DNA of 64,000 nt, from positions 1,151,074-1,215,073 of the forward strand of contig NZ_NJIX01000002.1 of assembly GCF_002209485.1 (NCBI RefSeq), in the 5' to 3' direction. The translations under genes were made by a program, and so were the position numbers. Under the pieces are notes generated by a model that made no database searches, was not told where the DNA came from, and worked only from the letters and a program-made list of their open reading frames with translations. Positions 32,033 to 40,663 of this stretch are shown piece by piece. This DNA comes from Achromobacter sp. HZ34 (GTDB lineage: Bacteria; Pseudomonadota; Gammaproteobacteria; Burkholderiales; Burkholderiaceae_B). How positions within the stretch are numbered: the stretch's first letter is position 1; every line of letters starts with the position of its first letter.

Positions 32033-33745
32033 ATGTATCAACCGGAAGCCGTGCGCGACCCCATCGAGATGGAGGTCTTCAACAACCGCCTGCTGTCGAT
32101 CACCGAGGACATGAACAACACGCTGGTGCGTTCCTCGTTCTCGACCAACATCAAGGAACGCAAGGACTGCTCCGTCGCGCTGTTCGACGCGCGCGGACGC
32201 CTGGTGGTCCAGGGCACCCAGATTCCGCTGCACCTGGGTTCGCTCAACGGTGCCGTCACCAGCGTGCTGGCCCGCTACGGCGCGGACGGAATCCATGAGG
32301 GCGATGTCTTCATCTGCAACGACCCCTACCTGGCCGCCGGCAGCCACCTGCCCGACGTCAACCTGGTGACGCCGGTCTTCCATGACGGCAGGCTGGTGTT
32401 CTTCGCCGCCAACGTGGGCCATCACTCGGATTTCGGCGGCGTAGTGGCCGGTTCGATCGCCGGCAACCTGCGGTCCATCTTCGCCGAGGGCCTGCGCCTG
32501 CCTGTGATACGCATCATGCGGACGGGCGTGCTGGACGAGGACCTGCTCAATCTCATCGCCAATAACACCCGCGATCCCGAAGAGCGCGCGCTGGACCTGA
32601 AAGTACAGATCGCCACCAACGCGCGCGGCGCCGCCGCCGTGCAGGGGCTGATCGCGCAGATGGGCCTGGAGAAAACCCTGGCCGCGGTGGACGACGTCAT
32701 CACCTACACCCGCAATCGCCTGCGCATGCGCATCGCCGGCCTGAAACAGGGCACCTACCAATTCGAGAACTGGCTGGACGACGACGGCCTGGGCGATGGC
32801 GCACCGGTGCCGGTACGCGTCTCGGTCACCGTGCTGCCAGACCGCCTGGTCTTCGATTTCACCGGTACGGGGCCGCAGGCGCGCGGCGCCATGAACCTGC
32901 CGGTGAATGCGCTGAACGCGTGCGTCTACTACGCGGTCAAGGCCCTGCTCGATCCCGCGCTGGCCGCCAACGAAGGCCTGTTCGAACCGCTGGAAATCAT
33001 CCTGCCCGCGGGCAGCATCGTCAATCCGAACCACCCGGCCGCCGTGGGCGCGCGTTCGCTGACGGCGCAGAAGGTGGCGGGTGCCATCTTCGGCGCCTTC
33101 CGCGGCGTGCTGCCGGAAAGCCGGGTGATGGGCGCCGGCAACGACGTCTGCCCGGCCATCGTGTTCTCCGGCGGCAACCGGGGCCGCGCGGGCGAGTTCG
33201 TCTACCTGGAATCCATCGGCGGCGGTTCCGGCGCGACGGCCGACGCCGATGGCATGGACGGCATCCACGTGCACATGACCAACTCTTCCAACCTGCCGGT
33301 GGAGGCCTTGGAAAACGAATACCCGCTGCGTGTCGATGAATACGCGTACGTGCAGGACTCCGGCGGCGCCGGGCGCCAGCGCGGCGGCATGGGCCTGGCA
33401 CGGCAGATCCGCAGCCTGGTGGACGGCATCGTGTTCACGGCGCGGGCCGATTCGCATACGGTGGGCGAGGCTTCTGGCGCGCTGGGCGCCGGGCCGGGTC
33501 GGCGTGCGCGTCTGGAATTGCGCGAAGCCGATGGCACGGTGCGGGCGCTGCCGTCCAAGCCTGCGGCGCTCACCTTGCTGGCGGGCCAAAGTGTGCGCAT
33601 GGAGACGTCGGGCGGCGGCGGCCTGGGGGCCGCCTCGGAACGCAGCGCCACTGACGTCGCCGGCGACCTGGCGGACCAGGTGGTGACGCCGGAGTGGGCG
33701 CAGGCCCACTATGCGACGCAACTGCGCGACCTGCAGCGCAGTTAA
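32033..33745 (+). CDS. hyuB: Hydantoinase/oxoprolinase family protein, B subunit
   Basis: 570 residues from ATG 32033 (CAGGGGACA upstream). HyuB motifs: 'DPIEMEVFNNRLLSITEDMNNTLVRSSFSTNIKERKDCSVALFDARG', 'CNDPYLAAGSHLPDVNLVTPVF', 'ANVGHHSDFGG' and 'RPARQ'-like glycine-rich C-terminal 'GGGGLG'. It forms the heteromeric enzyme with HyuA. The nearest regulators are the convergent LysR gene and, beyond it, a Bug protein, so the pair may handle a ring amide or lactam delivered by that binding protein; the substrate is not defined. Confidence 0.92.
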   Translation: MYQPEAVRDPIEMEVFNNRLLSITEDMNNTLVRSSFSTNIKERKDCSVALFDARGRLVVQGTQIPLHLGSLNGAVTSVLARYGADGIHEGDVFICNDPYLAAGSHLPDVNLVTPVFHDGRLVFFAANVGHHSDFGGVVAGSIAGNLRSIFAEGLRLPVIRIMRTGVLDEDLLNLIANNTRDPEERALDLKVQIATNARGAAAVQGLIAQMGLEKTLAAVDDVITYTRNRLRMRIAGLKQGTYQFENWLDDDGLGDGAPVPVRVSVTVLPDRLVFDFTGTGPQARGAMNLPVNALNACVYYAVKALLDPALAANEGLFEPLEIILPAGSIVNPNHPAAVGARSLTAQKVAGAIFGAFRGVLPESRVMGAGNDVCPAIVFSGGNRGRAGEFVYLESIGGGSGATADADGMDGIHVHMTNSSNLPVEALENEYPLRVDEYAYVQDSGGAGRQRGGMGLARQIRSLVDGIVFTARADSHTVGEASGALGAGPGRRARLELREADGTVRALPSKPAALTLLAGQSVRMETSGGGGLGAASERSATDVAGDLADQVVTPEWAQAHYATQLRDLQRS

Positions 33746-33767
33746 GCGGTGAAGCGGTGAAGCGGTC
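33744..33767. repeat. Three tandem 8-bp units over the hyuB stop
   Basis: AAGCGGTG, AAGCGGTG and AAGCGGTC follow each other without spacer, starting inside the hyuB stop codon and ending 17 bp before the convergent lysR stop. The right end can also pair as AGCGG-TCAAG-CCGCT. Confidence 0.6.
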
Positions 33768-33783
33768 AAGCCGCTGCGCCGCG

Positions 33784-34737
33784 TCACGCTCCCGGCGCGG
33801 CGCCTCCCCGCGGCCGCGGCGTCCCGTGCGCATCGGCCAGTGCTTCCGCTTCCTGCAGGATGAAGCGCCGTAACCAGGCGTGCGCCGCATCGGTCTGGTG
33901 GCGCTCGTGCCAGAACATGGAGATGCGCAAGCGGGGCAGCGGCAAGGGTGCCGGCAGGACCACCGTTCCGCTCAAGGGCGCCAGTGCGCCGGCCATGCTG
34001 GCGGGCAAGGTGGCGATGAGGTCCGAATCGCGCAGGACGAAGGGCACGGCCAGGTAACTGGACAGCATCATGGCGACGCGGCGGCGCCGCCCCTGTTCGG
34101 TCAGGGCGGCATCCAGCTGGATGTTGAAGTAGCCGGCATGGCCCACGGCGTCCATGTGCTCGTAGTCGAGGAAGGTATCCACGTTCCAGGGCCGCGCCAG
34201 CAAGGGATGGCCGGCGCGCACCAGGCAACAGGCGCTTTCCTCGAACAGGAAACTGGCGCGCAGGCTGTCCGGCGGATTCGGATAGTGGCCGATGTAGAGC
34301 TCGATGTGATTCTGCGTCAGCATGTCCTGGCCCCCGTGCGGCGTAGGCGGCAGGATGCGCAGGCGGATGTGCGGCGCGACCGCGCGCAGGCGTGCCACCA
34401 GGCCCGGCAGCGCGATGAACTGGATGTAGTCGCTGGCGTAGATCTGGTAGCTCTTGTGGGCGTCGGCCGGGTCGAAGTCCGTGCCGGCGACGGTCTCGCT
34501 GCGCCAGGCTTCGAGCAAGGGCTTGAATTCGCGGTGCAGATGCATGGCGCGTTCGGTGGGCTGCAGCGTGTTGCCGTGGCGTATCAGCAGCGGATCGCCG
34601 AACAGGTGGCGCAGCCGGCTCAGGGCCGAACTCATGGCGGGCTGGGTAATCCCTAGCTGGGCGGCGGCTTTGGAAACGCTGCGCTGGGAGATCAGCGCGT
34701 CGAAGTGAGGCAAGAGGTGTAAGTCCACGGACTGCAT
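33784..34737 (-). CDS. LysR-type transcriptional regulator
   Basis: 317 residues. The opening 'DLHLLPHFDALISQRSVSKAAAQLGITQPAMSSALSRLRHLFGDPLLIRHGNTLQPTERA' is the NodD/PnbR/LinR-like LysR version (with 'TQPAMSSALSRLR'). The effector domain shows 'YIGHYPNPPDSLRASFLFEESACCLVRAGHPLLA'. It is divergent from the Bug gene at 34918 and convergent with hyuB, so either the Bug gene alone or the whole hyu/Bug neighbourhood could be its regulon. Confidence 0.92.
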   Translation of the reverse strand: MQSVDLHLLPHFDALISQRSVSKAAAQLGITQPAMSSALSRLRHLFGDPLLIRHGNTLQPTERAMHLHREFKPLLEAWRSETVAGTDFDPADAHKSYQIYASDYIQFIALPGLVARLRAVAPHIRLRILPPTPHGGQDMLTQNHIELYIGHYPNPPDSLRASFLFEESACCLVRAGHPLLARPWNVDTFLDYEHMDAVGHAGYFNIQLDAALTEQGRRRRVAMMLSSYLAVPFVLRDSDLIATLPASMAGALAPLSGTVVLPAPLPLPRLRISMFWHERHQTDAAHAWLRRFILQEAEALADAHGTPRPRGGAAPGA

Positions 34738-34917
34738 CGTGTCTGGTCTATAGGTCCATAAGTCGCACTATGTAGGGCGCGTCCCCGGATGTTCGTACCA
34801 TGTCCCCGGGAGCAGGCGCCCGCCGGAACGGGCTCGCATCCAGGGCTGCAGGTAAACGAGCAGGTGTGTACCGGGCCCGCTGTCTTTTTACTACGACTCA
34901 ATGGGAAGGATCTCACT

Positions 34918-35904
34918 ATGAGCACAAGGGGAAAACTGGGCATGATGCTGGCGCTGGCCGCATCGCTCTGTACGGCAAGCGCCGTGGCGCAGGAATCGGC
35001 GGCGCAATGGCCGGATAAACCCGTACATTTCATCGTGCCGTTCGCGGTGGGCGGGTCCACGGATCTCGTGATGCGGCGGGTGGCCGACGAGCTGGGCAAG
35101 GAAACCGGCCACCCCATGATCGTGGAGAATCGCGTGGGCGGCGGCGGCCTGGTGGGTGCGTCGTGGATCACGCGGCAGAAGCCTGACGGGTATACCCTGA
35201 TGATCGGCACCATCTCCACCCATGCCATGCATCCCAGCGTCTTCAAGTCCCTGCCCTATGACATCTTCAAGGACTTCACGCCGGTCACGATGATAGGCAC
35301 CATTCCGGACCTGATCGTGGTCAACCCGCAGGTGCCGGCCAAGACCTTGCCGGAATTCATCGCGCTGGCCAAGGCCAAGCCGGGCCGCATCACGTACGCG
35401 TCCGGTGGTCCGGGCACGTCCAGCCATCTCGGCGCGGAGTATTTCGCCGCCGAGGCCGGCATCAAGCTCAACCACATCCCCTACAAGGGCAGCGGACCGG
35501 CCCTGGTCGATGCGCTGGGCGGCCATGTGGACATGATGCTGGACGTCATCATGACGTCGCTCGAACCGGTCAAGAACGGCCGCATGCGGGCCCTGGCGGT
35601 AACGTCGCTGACGCGCTCGCCGCTGATGCCCGACGTGCCCACCGTGGATGAACTGGGCATCAAGAATTTCGAGGCCATCATCTGGTTTGCCATCTATGGC
35701 CCGGCCGGCCTGCAGCCGGACATGCAGCAACGCATCGCCGACCGCATCGACCACGTGTTGCAGCGTCCCGACATGAAGGCATTCCTGCTGCAGCAAGGCA
35801 TACAGGTCGCCGGAACCGGCCCGGCCCAGTTGTCGCAGCAGATGCGCACCGACTATGCCAAGTGGAAGCACGTGGTGGAGATCTCGGGGTTCGAGCCGCA
35901 ATGA
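34918..35904 (+). CDS. Bug-family tripartite tricarboxylate transporter substrate-binding protein
   Basis: 328 residues from ATG 34918 (AAGGATCTCACT upstream). Signal peptide to about residue 26 (MMLALAASLCTASAVA-Q), then 'KPVHFIVPFAVGGSTDLVMRRVADEL', 'MIVENRVGGGGLVGASWI', 'NHIPYKGSGPALVDALGGHVDMMLDV' and 'PGRITYASGGPGTSSHLGAEYF', all Bug landmarks. It probably binds a carboxylate in the periplasm. It is divergent from the LysR regulator at 34737 and lacks partner TctA/TctB genes nearby. Confidence 0.93.
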   Translation: MSTRGKLGMMLALAASLCTASAVAQESAAQWPDKPVHFIVPFAVGGSTDLVMRRVADELGKETGHPMIVENRVGGGGLVGASWITRQKPDGYTLMIGTISTHAMHPSVFKSLPYDIFKDFTPVTMIGTIPDLIVVNPQVPAKTLPEFIALAKAKPGRITYASGGPGTSSHLGAEYFAAEAGIKLNHIPYKGSGPALVDALGGHVDMMLDVIMTSLEPVKNGRMRALAVTSLTRSPLMPDVPTVDELGIKNFEAIIWFAIYGPAGLQPDMQQRIADRIDHVLQRPDMKAFLLQQGIQVAGTGPAQLSQQMRTDYAKWKHVVEISGFEPQ

Positions 35905-35907
35905 TGG

Positions 35908-35940
35908 GGCTGACCGCGAAGGCTGACTGCGGGGGCTAGG
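35908..35940. repeat. Imperfect 13-bp tandem repeat after the Bug stop
   Basis: GGCTGACCGCGAA (35908-35920), GGCTGACTGCGGG (35921-35933) and a partial GGCTAGG (35934-35940) lie between the Bug stop codon and the convergent lysR stop at 35936. Confidence 0.5.
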
Positions 35941-36823
35941 AGCGGGGATACAGTTCCCGCACCACGTCCAGGAATTGCCGCAGCACCTTGGTCTCGGGCC
36001 GCGCCTTGGGCGTGGCCAGGACCAGGCGGTTATAGATCACCGGCGGCCCTACCTGCGCGGCCTGCAGCAGCGGCCGCGTGCTGTCATGTATCAGCATGCT
36101 GGCCGGCACCAGGGTATAGCCCAGGCCATCCGCCACCAGGCGCAGCATGGTCAGCACCACGCCCGCCTCCGCCACCACGTTGAGCTGGATGCCGCGCGGC
36201 GCCAGCGCCGCGTCGACCTGGGACCGTATGGCATTGGCCCGTCCCGGCAGGATCATGGGATATCCCGCCAATGCGCGCAGCGTTACACGCTTGGGCAGCG
36301 CGGGCGCATTGGCGGGCCCCACCAGCATGAACGCCTCGCGCGACAGCGCGCGGTATGCCAGCCGTGGGGAATGCGGCGGGTCATACAGCAACGCCACATC
36401 CAGGCGCCCTTCGATCAGCAATTCGCGCAGATGCAGGCTGATGCCTTCGGAAATCGCCACCAGCGCGCGCGGCAGGCGTCCCCGCATCCGTGCCACCATT
36501 TGCGCGCCCTGCGCCAAGGCCACCTGCGATGGCAGCCCCACCGCCAGCGTGCCGGAGGGATTGCTATGCAGGTCACGCAAGGCGCCCCGCGCCTTCTCGG
36601 CGGCCGCCAGCATGCCACGGGCATGTTCCAGCAAGACCTCGCCGGCCTCGGTCAGGCTGGCGCCATGGCCCGTGCGCACCAGCAGGCGATGTCCGACGCT
36701 GGCTTCCAGCAAGCCCACCTGGCGGCTCAGCGTCGACTGGGACAGCCCCAGGGAAACCGCGGCGCGCGTAAAGCTGCCGCCATCCGCCAGCGCCGCGAAG
36801 TACTGAAGCTGTTTGAGATCCAT
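35936..36823 (-). CDS. LysR-type transcriptional regulator (Nac/CynR-like)
   Basis: 295 residues. 'MDLKQLQYFAALADGGSFTRAAVSLGLSQSTLSRQVGLLEASVGHRLLVRTGHGASLTEAGEVLLEHARGML' is the CynR/Nac-type helix-turn-helix with long linker helix. The effector domain is 'TLAVGLPSQVALAQGAQMVARM'. It is divergent from the Bug gene at 36929 with a 105-bp AT-rich spacer that holds a short palindrome. Its likely targets are that Bug gene and the downstream enolase-superfamily gene. Confidence 0.92.
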   Translation of the reverse strand: MDLKQLQYFAALADGGSFTRAAVSLGLSQSTLSRQVGLLEASVGHRLLVRTGHGASLTEAGEVLLEHARGMLAAAEKARGALRDLHSNPSGTLAVGLPSQVALAQGAQMVARMRGRLPRALVAISEGISLHLRELLIEGRLDVALLYDPPHSPRLAYRALSREAFMLVGPANAPALPKRVTLRALAGYPMILPGRANAIRSQVDAALAPRGIQLNVVAEAGVVLTMLRLVADGLGYTLVPASMLIHDSTRPLLQAAQVGPPVIYNRLVLATPKARPETKVLRQFLDVVRELYPRS

Positions 36824-36847
36824 GGCTTCGCCTCATCGAGAATCGGC

Positions 36848-36858
36848 ATATCTGATAT
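36848..36858. promoter_or_regulatory. Candidate LysR-type box
   Basis: ATATC-T-GATAT is a perfect 11-bp palindrome 25 bp upstream of the lysR start and 70 bp upstream of the divergent Bug gene, in the only AT-rich part of the spacer. A LysR-type operator role is inferred from position. Confidence 0.45.
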
Positions 36859-36928
36859 CGAATATATACCGCCCGGGCGCCCCGGACGCGGCGACATAAT
36901 GCGCTGGCTTCATGGAGGAGATAAAAAA

Positions 36929-37900
36929 ATGCGCATTCTGTCCCACACGCTGGCAGCATTGCTCGTCGCCACCGCGACAACGGCGGCAGCGGCCGCCAGC
37001 TTTCCCGATCATCCCATCACCATCGTGGTGCCCTACTCCGCCGGCGGCGGTGTGGATACCCTCGTGCGCATCATTTCGCCGCTGCTCGCCCAGAAGCTGG
37101 GCCAGCCTGTCCTGATCGAAAATCGCGCCGGCGTATCGGGCATGGTCGGCGCGGCCATGGCGGCGCGCGCCAAGCCCGACGGCTACACCCTGCTCGCCGG
37201 CAACACGACGACCAATGTCACCAATCTGTTCGTCTACAAGCAGTTGCCTTACGACCCGCGCAAGGACTTCGTGCCCTTGGCCATGGTGTCGCGCGGTCCC
37301 TGTGTGCTGGTCGTACCGCCCGACAGCAAATTCAATTCGGTGCAGGATGTCATCCAGGGATTGAAGGCCGCCCCGCCCGACACGCTGACCTATGGCACCA
37401 GCGGCAACGGCAGCTTCCAACACATGTCCGCCGTTCTTTTCAGCAGCCTGACGCAAACCCATATGCGCCAGATCGCCTACAAGGGCAGCCCGAATGTACT
37501 GACCGACGTCATCGGCAAGCGCCTGGACATGGCATTCGAAGTCATCCCCGTGGCGGAGCCGCTGATCAAGGCCGGCAAGGTCAAGGCCCTGGCCGTCACC
37601 AGCAAGACGGAGATCCCTGCACTGCCCGGGGTCAAGCCGGTGGCGGACCTGGGCTTGCCGAACTTCGAGATGGTGGCGTGGAAGGGCATATTCGCACCGG
37701 CCGGCACACCGGAGCCGGTCGCCCGCAAATTGGGCGAGGCGCTGTCCGCCGTCATCCAGTTGCCGGAAATCCGCCAGCGCATCGAGAGCCTGGGCGAAAT
37801 CGCCGACGGCCGCAGCAACGCTGCCTTCGGCCAGGCCGTGCAGGCGGATATCGCCTATTGGGGCCCCATCCTGCACAACGCCGGCGTGCAGCCCGAATGA
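36929..37900 (+). CDS. Bug-family tripartite tricarboxylate transporter substrate-binding protein
   Basis: 323 residues from ATG 36929 (GGAGGAG upstream); the in-frame opening back to 35975 is antisense shadow of lysR. Signal peptide ending near AAAAA-S (residue 23), then 'HPITIVVPYSAGGGVDTLVRIISPLLAQ', 'VLIENRAGVSGMVGAAMAAR', 'YGTSGNGSFQHMSAVLF' and 'QIAYKGSPNVLTDVIGKRLDMAF'. It is the third Bug protein in the window and only distantly similar to the other two by eye. The enolase-superfamily gene starts 112 bp downstream on the same strand, so the bound ligand is probably a sugar acid or hydroxyacid used by that enzyme. Confidence 0.93.
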   Translation: MRILSHTLAALLVATATTAAAAASFPDHPITIVVPYSAGGGVDTLVRIISPLLAQKLGQPVLIENRAGVSGMVGAAMAARAKPDGYTLLAGNTTTNVTNLFVYKQLPYDPRKDFVPLAMVSRGPCVLVVPPDSKFNSVQDVIQGLKAAPPDTLTYGTSGNGSFQHMSAVLFSSLTQTHMRQIAYKGSPNVLTDVIGKRLDMAFEVIPVAEPLIKAGKVKALAVTSKTEIPALPGVKPVADLGLPNFEMVAWKGIFAPAGTPEPVARKLGEALSAVIQLPEIRQRIESLGEIADGRSNAAFGQAVQADIAYWGPILHNAGVQPE

Positions 37901-37953
37901 CTACCGAATAGCCGCGGCAGAGCCACTGCATAGCTGCGGAATAACCAGCGGAC

Positions 37954-37968
37954 AGCCGCCTGGCGGCT
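37954..37968. repeat. Short perfect palindrome in the Bug-enolase spacer
   Basis: AGCCGCC-T-GGCGGCT, 7-bp arms around one base, 53 bp after the Bug stop. It could act as an mRNA hairpin that sets the ratio of binding protein to enzyme; there is no U-run. Confidence 0.35.
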
Positions 37969-38012
37969 CGGCCAGACTCCCCACCGCATAAACGCCCCAG
38001 ACCCAGCCCACC

Positions 38013-39098
38013 ATGAAAATCACCGAACTCGACCTGAAGGTCGTCAGCATTCCCCTGCCCACGCCCATTCCCAGCGCGCGCATCGTCATCAAGTCAGCAG
38101 ACTGCATCCTGGTGAGCCTGAAAACGGACGACGGACTGACGGGCGAAGGCATGGTCTTTACCCTCAACGGCCACCGTCTGGCGATGCTGCACGCCATGCT
38201 GCGCAGCCTGGAACCGCTGGTCCTTGGGCTGGATCCACGCATGAGCGGCGCCTTCTGGAGCCGCGCCTGGGCCGATATCGCTTTCCTGGGCCACCGCGGC
38301 GCCACCGTCGTCGGCCTGTCGGGTATCGACATGGCCTTGTGGGACCTGCGCGGCAAGCAGGCGGGCCTGAACGTCAGCCATCTGATCGGCGCGTGCCATG
38401 AATCGCTGCCCATCTATCGTAGCGGCGGGCTGCGCCTGTCGTCTTCCATCGACCAGTTGCAGGACGAGGCCCAGGCCTTCCTGCAGCAAGGCTATCGCGC
38501 CATGAAAATGTCCTTGGGCAAGGCCTCGCTGCACGAAGACGTGGAGCGCGTGCGCGCGGTGCGCCAGGTCATAGGCGCGGAAGTGAAGCTCATGGCCGAC
38601 TGCAACCAGCAGTTCACCGCCGACCGCGCGATCCGGCTGGGACGGCGCCTGGAGGAATTCGAACTGGCGTGGATCGAAGAGCCGGTGCCGTATCACGACC
38701 ATGCCGCGGAAGCCGTGGTGGCCGCGGCGCTGGATACGCCCATCGCCAGCGGTGAAAGCGAATATGCGCGCCACGGCATGCTGGAGATGCTGCGCCAGCA
38801 GTCCGCCGACATCCTGATGCCCGACCTCCAGCGCATGGGTGGGCCCACGGAATTCCTCAAGGTCGCGCATCTGGCCGATGTCCATGGGGTGCGCATCTCG
38901 CCTCACTTATTCACGGAAATGAGCATCTCCCTGGCGGCAGCGCTGCCCAACGCGCTGATCGTGGAACACATGCCCTGGTTCGCGCCGCTTTACGGCGCCG
39001 CCCCCACGCCGGATGCGGAAGGCCGCGTAGCGGTTCCCACGGCGCCGGGTTGGGGCTACAGCTTCGACGCGGCGGCGGTGAAGCGCTACGCGGTGTAG
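38013..39098 (+). CDS. Mandelate racemase/muconate lactonizing enzyme superfamily protein
   Basis: 361 residues. The enolase-superfamily capping domain (MKITELDLKVVSIPLPTP) is followed by the barrel. Metal ligands are visible as Asp in MADCNQQF, Glu in WIEEPVPY and Glu in IASGESEY. The His/Asp dyad is present in ISPHLF and MPDLQRMGG, and the late Glu in VEHMPW. The usual K-x-K base motif is K-M-S (RAMKMSLG), so the second lysine is lost. Known relatives dehydrate or racemise sugar acids; loss of one base favours a dehydratase using the His side. It is linked to a Bug protein upstream and an MFS transporter that converges. Confidence 0.88.
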   Translation: MKITELDLKVVSIPLPTPIPSARIVIKSADCILVSLKTDDGLTGEGMVFTLNGHRLAMLHAMLRSLEPLVLGLDPRMSGAFWSRAWADIAFLGHRGATVVGLSGIDMALWDLRGKQAGLNVSHLIGACHESLPIYRSGGLRLSSSIDQLQDEAQAFLQQGYRAMKMSLGKASLHEDVERVRAVRQVIGAEVKLMADCNQQFTADRAIRLGRRLEEFELAWIEEPVPYHDHAAEAVVAAALDTPIASGESEYARHGMLEMLRQQSADILMPDLQRMGGPTEFLKVAHLADVHGVRISPHLFTEMSISLAAALPNALIVEHMPWFAPLYGAAPTPDAEGRVAVPTAPGWGYSFDAAAVKRYAV

Positions 39099-39154
39099 GG
39101 CCGCGCGGTGCAGTTCCACGCTATCCAGCGCCGCGCGGCGCATCAGCACGTGGC

Positions 39155-40477
39155 TCAAGCCGGATCGACACTGCTCACGGCGGTATCGGAGCTACGCTTG
39201 CCTGCCGCTTCCAACAGCAACACCGTGAGCATCATCAGCGCAGCGACGAGAAACAGTACCCGGTGATGGCCGCCCGAGGCATTGAACAAGGCGGAGAATC
39301 CATACGCGGAGATGGCCAGGCCGGAAGCGGACATGACGCTGAGACGTGTCCACACCAGGCTTTGCCGCGCGGCACCATGAGGCACCAGCTCGTGGGCCCG
39401 CGCCAGCACCAAGGGCACGATGCCGGGAGCGAACGTCCCCACGATCACGGTCAGCACGCCCAGTGCCACCAGGTTATCGACGACATAGAAGCCGAGCAGA
39501 TCCAAGACTATCGCCACCGTCACGATGCGAATCGTGACGCGAGGGCCCAGCCGGTCGGCCAGGTAGCCATATAGCGGCGGCCCGGCGATGGCGCCCAGGC
39601 CGTAGACTGCCCAGAACACCGATCCCACGTACGCGCCCTGGCCCAGGCCCCGTGCAATGAAGTCGACCAGGAAGACCATGTGCGGCAGCGCCGCGCCCGC
39701 CAGCAAGATGTATTGCACATACAGCACGCGCACGTCGTGGCTGAACGGCTGCGGCGATATTGCCGGGACTCGCGCCGACGCGGGTGCCACTGCGGGTGCC
39801 ACTCCGGGTGCCGCCGCCTGTGCCGGCGCCAGCGCAGGCAGGCCCGCATGCCGCGCCTGCGAGTGCGGCGTGCGCGCCGGCACACTGGCGGGCCAGGCGA
39901 ACCAGCTGACCGCCGTCAGCACAAGGGACAGCACGCCCAGCCCGATCCAGGTTTGCGCCAGGCCCAGTTCGAGCAGCAAGGGAATGATCGTGCCGGATCC
40001 CGCGATACCCAGGCCCAGCCCCAGGAAGATCGCTCCACCAGCAGCGCCTTTACGCGCGGCGGGCACGTGCGGCAGGATGGTTCCCGCCACCAGCACCATG
40101 ACGACGCCGCCCGCGACGCCGGACAGGAAACGCCAGCCGAAGTACCAGGCGAAGGACAGCGGCAGGGCACAGCCAAAGAACGCGGCCGCGATCAGCACCA
40201 TCATCAGCCGCAGCACATGTTCATTGGCCATGCGCGCGGCGATCGGCCTGCCTGCCAGCGCGCCCACCACATAACCGGCCAGGTTGGCCGCGCCCAGATA
40301 CACCACCGCGGATTGGGCGAACCACCCCGCATGGATCAGTTCGGGAATCAAAGGCGTGAAAGCGAAACGCGCCAGGCCAACGCTTTCCAGGCTGGCGCAC
40401 AAACCGGCGAATATGTACCGCCAGACCAGCAGGCGGTCCACTTGCGCCAGGGGAAGGGGAGGAGTGGGGGAGGTCAT
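39155..40477 (-). CDS. YbfB/YjiJ-family MFS transporter
   Basis: 440 residues from ATG 40477. The opening 'WRYIFAGLCASLESVGLARFAFTPLIPELI' is the YbfB/YjiJ family signature, followed by 'AANLAGYVVGALAGRPIAAR' and 'GWRFLSGVAGGVVMVLV'. A Pro/Ala-rich cytoplasmic loop of about 60 residues separates the two six-helix halves. The family is thought to export small molecules, but substrates are unknown. It is divergent from the TetR gene, and three palindromes in the shared spacer make it the likely TetR target. Confidence 0.9.
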   Translation of the reverse strand: MTSPTPPLPLAQVDRLLVWRYIFAGLCASLESVGLARFAFTPLIPELIHAGWFAQSAVVYLGAANLAGYVVGALAGRPIAARMANEHVLRLMMVLIAAAFFGCALPLSFAWYFGWRFLSGVAGGVVMVLVAGTILPHVPAARKGAAGGAIFLGLGLGIAGSGTIIPLLLELGLAQTWIGLGVLSLVLTAVSWFAWPASVPARTPHSQARHAGLPALAPAQAAAPGVAPAVAPASARVPAISPQPFSHDVRVLYVQYILLAGAALPHMVFLVDFIARGLGQGAYVGSVFWAVYGLGAIAGPPLYGYLADRLGPRVTIRIVTVAIVLDLLGFYVVDNLVALGVLTVIVGTFAPGIVPLVLARAHELVPHGAARQSLVWTRLSVMSASGLAISAYGFSALFNASGGHHRVLFLVAALMMLTVLLLEAAGKRSSDTAVSSVDPA

Positions 40478-40564
40478 CGGGGATCTACCAGGTGAGTAGC
40501 GCAAAGGGAAACAGCGGCTACGGAATGAGTTCGGCGGGAATGACGTCAGAGGACCGGGGTTCTT

Positions 40565-40616
40565 TGACATCAATGTCAAGATTGACACACTAGTCAAACT
40601 TGACGGTAGTGTCAAG
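40565..40616. promoter_or_regulatory. Three tandem 16-bp palindromes, TTGAC-N6-GTCAA, at exact 18-bp intervals
   Basis: Copies are at 40565-40580, 40583-40598 and 40601-40616. The first is extended to TTGACAT-CA-ATGTCAA and the third to CTTGAC...GTCAAG. They fill the divergent spacer between the MFS gene (start 40477) and tetR (start 40664), ending 47 bp before the tetR ATG. Position and symmetry make them TetR-dimer operators; TTGAC(A) may double as a -35 element. Confidence 0.85.
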
Positions 40617-40663
40617 AATATGTTTGAATCCCCTCACACCTGTTAGCCGCACTGGAGCGATGG

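Noticed and set aside
32000..34228. 742-codon open frame antisense to hyuB and lysR
   Set aside because: Its composition (runs of His, Arg, Gln, Gly) is the usual antisense image of GC-rich codons; hyuB on the other strand has clear family motifs across the same bases.
35975..36928. In-frame N-terminal extension of the Bug protein at 36929
   Set aside because: It is the antisense of lysR and would bury a proper signal peptide and a GGAGGAG ribosome binding site.
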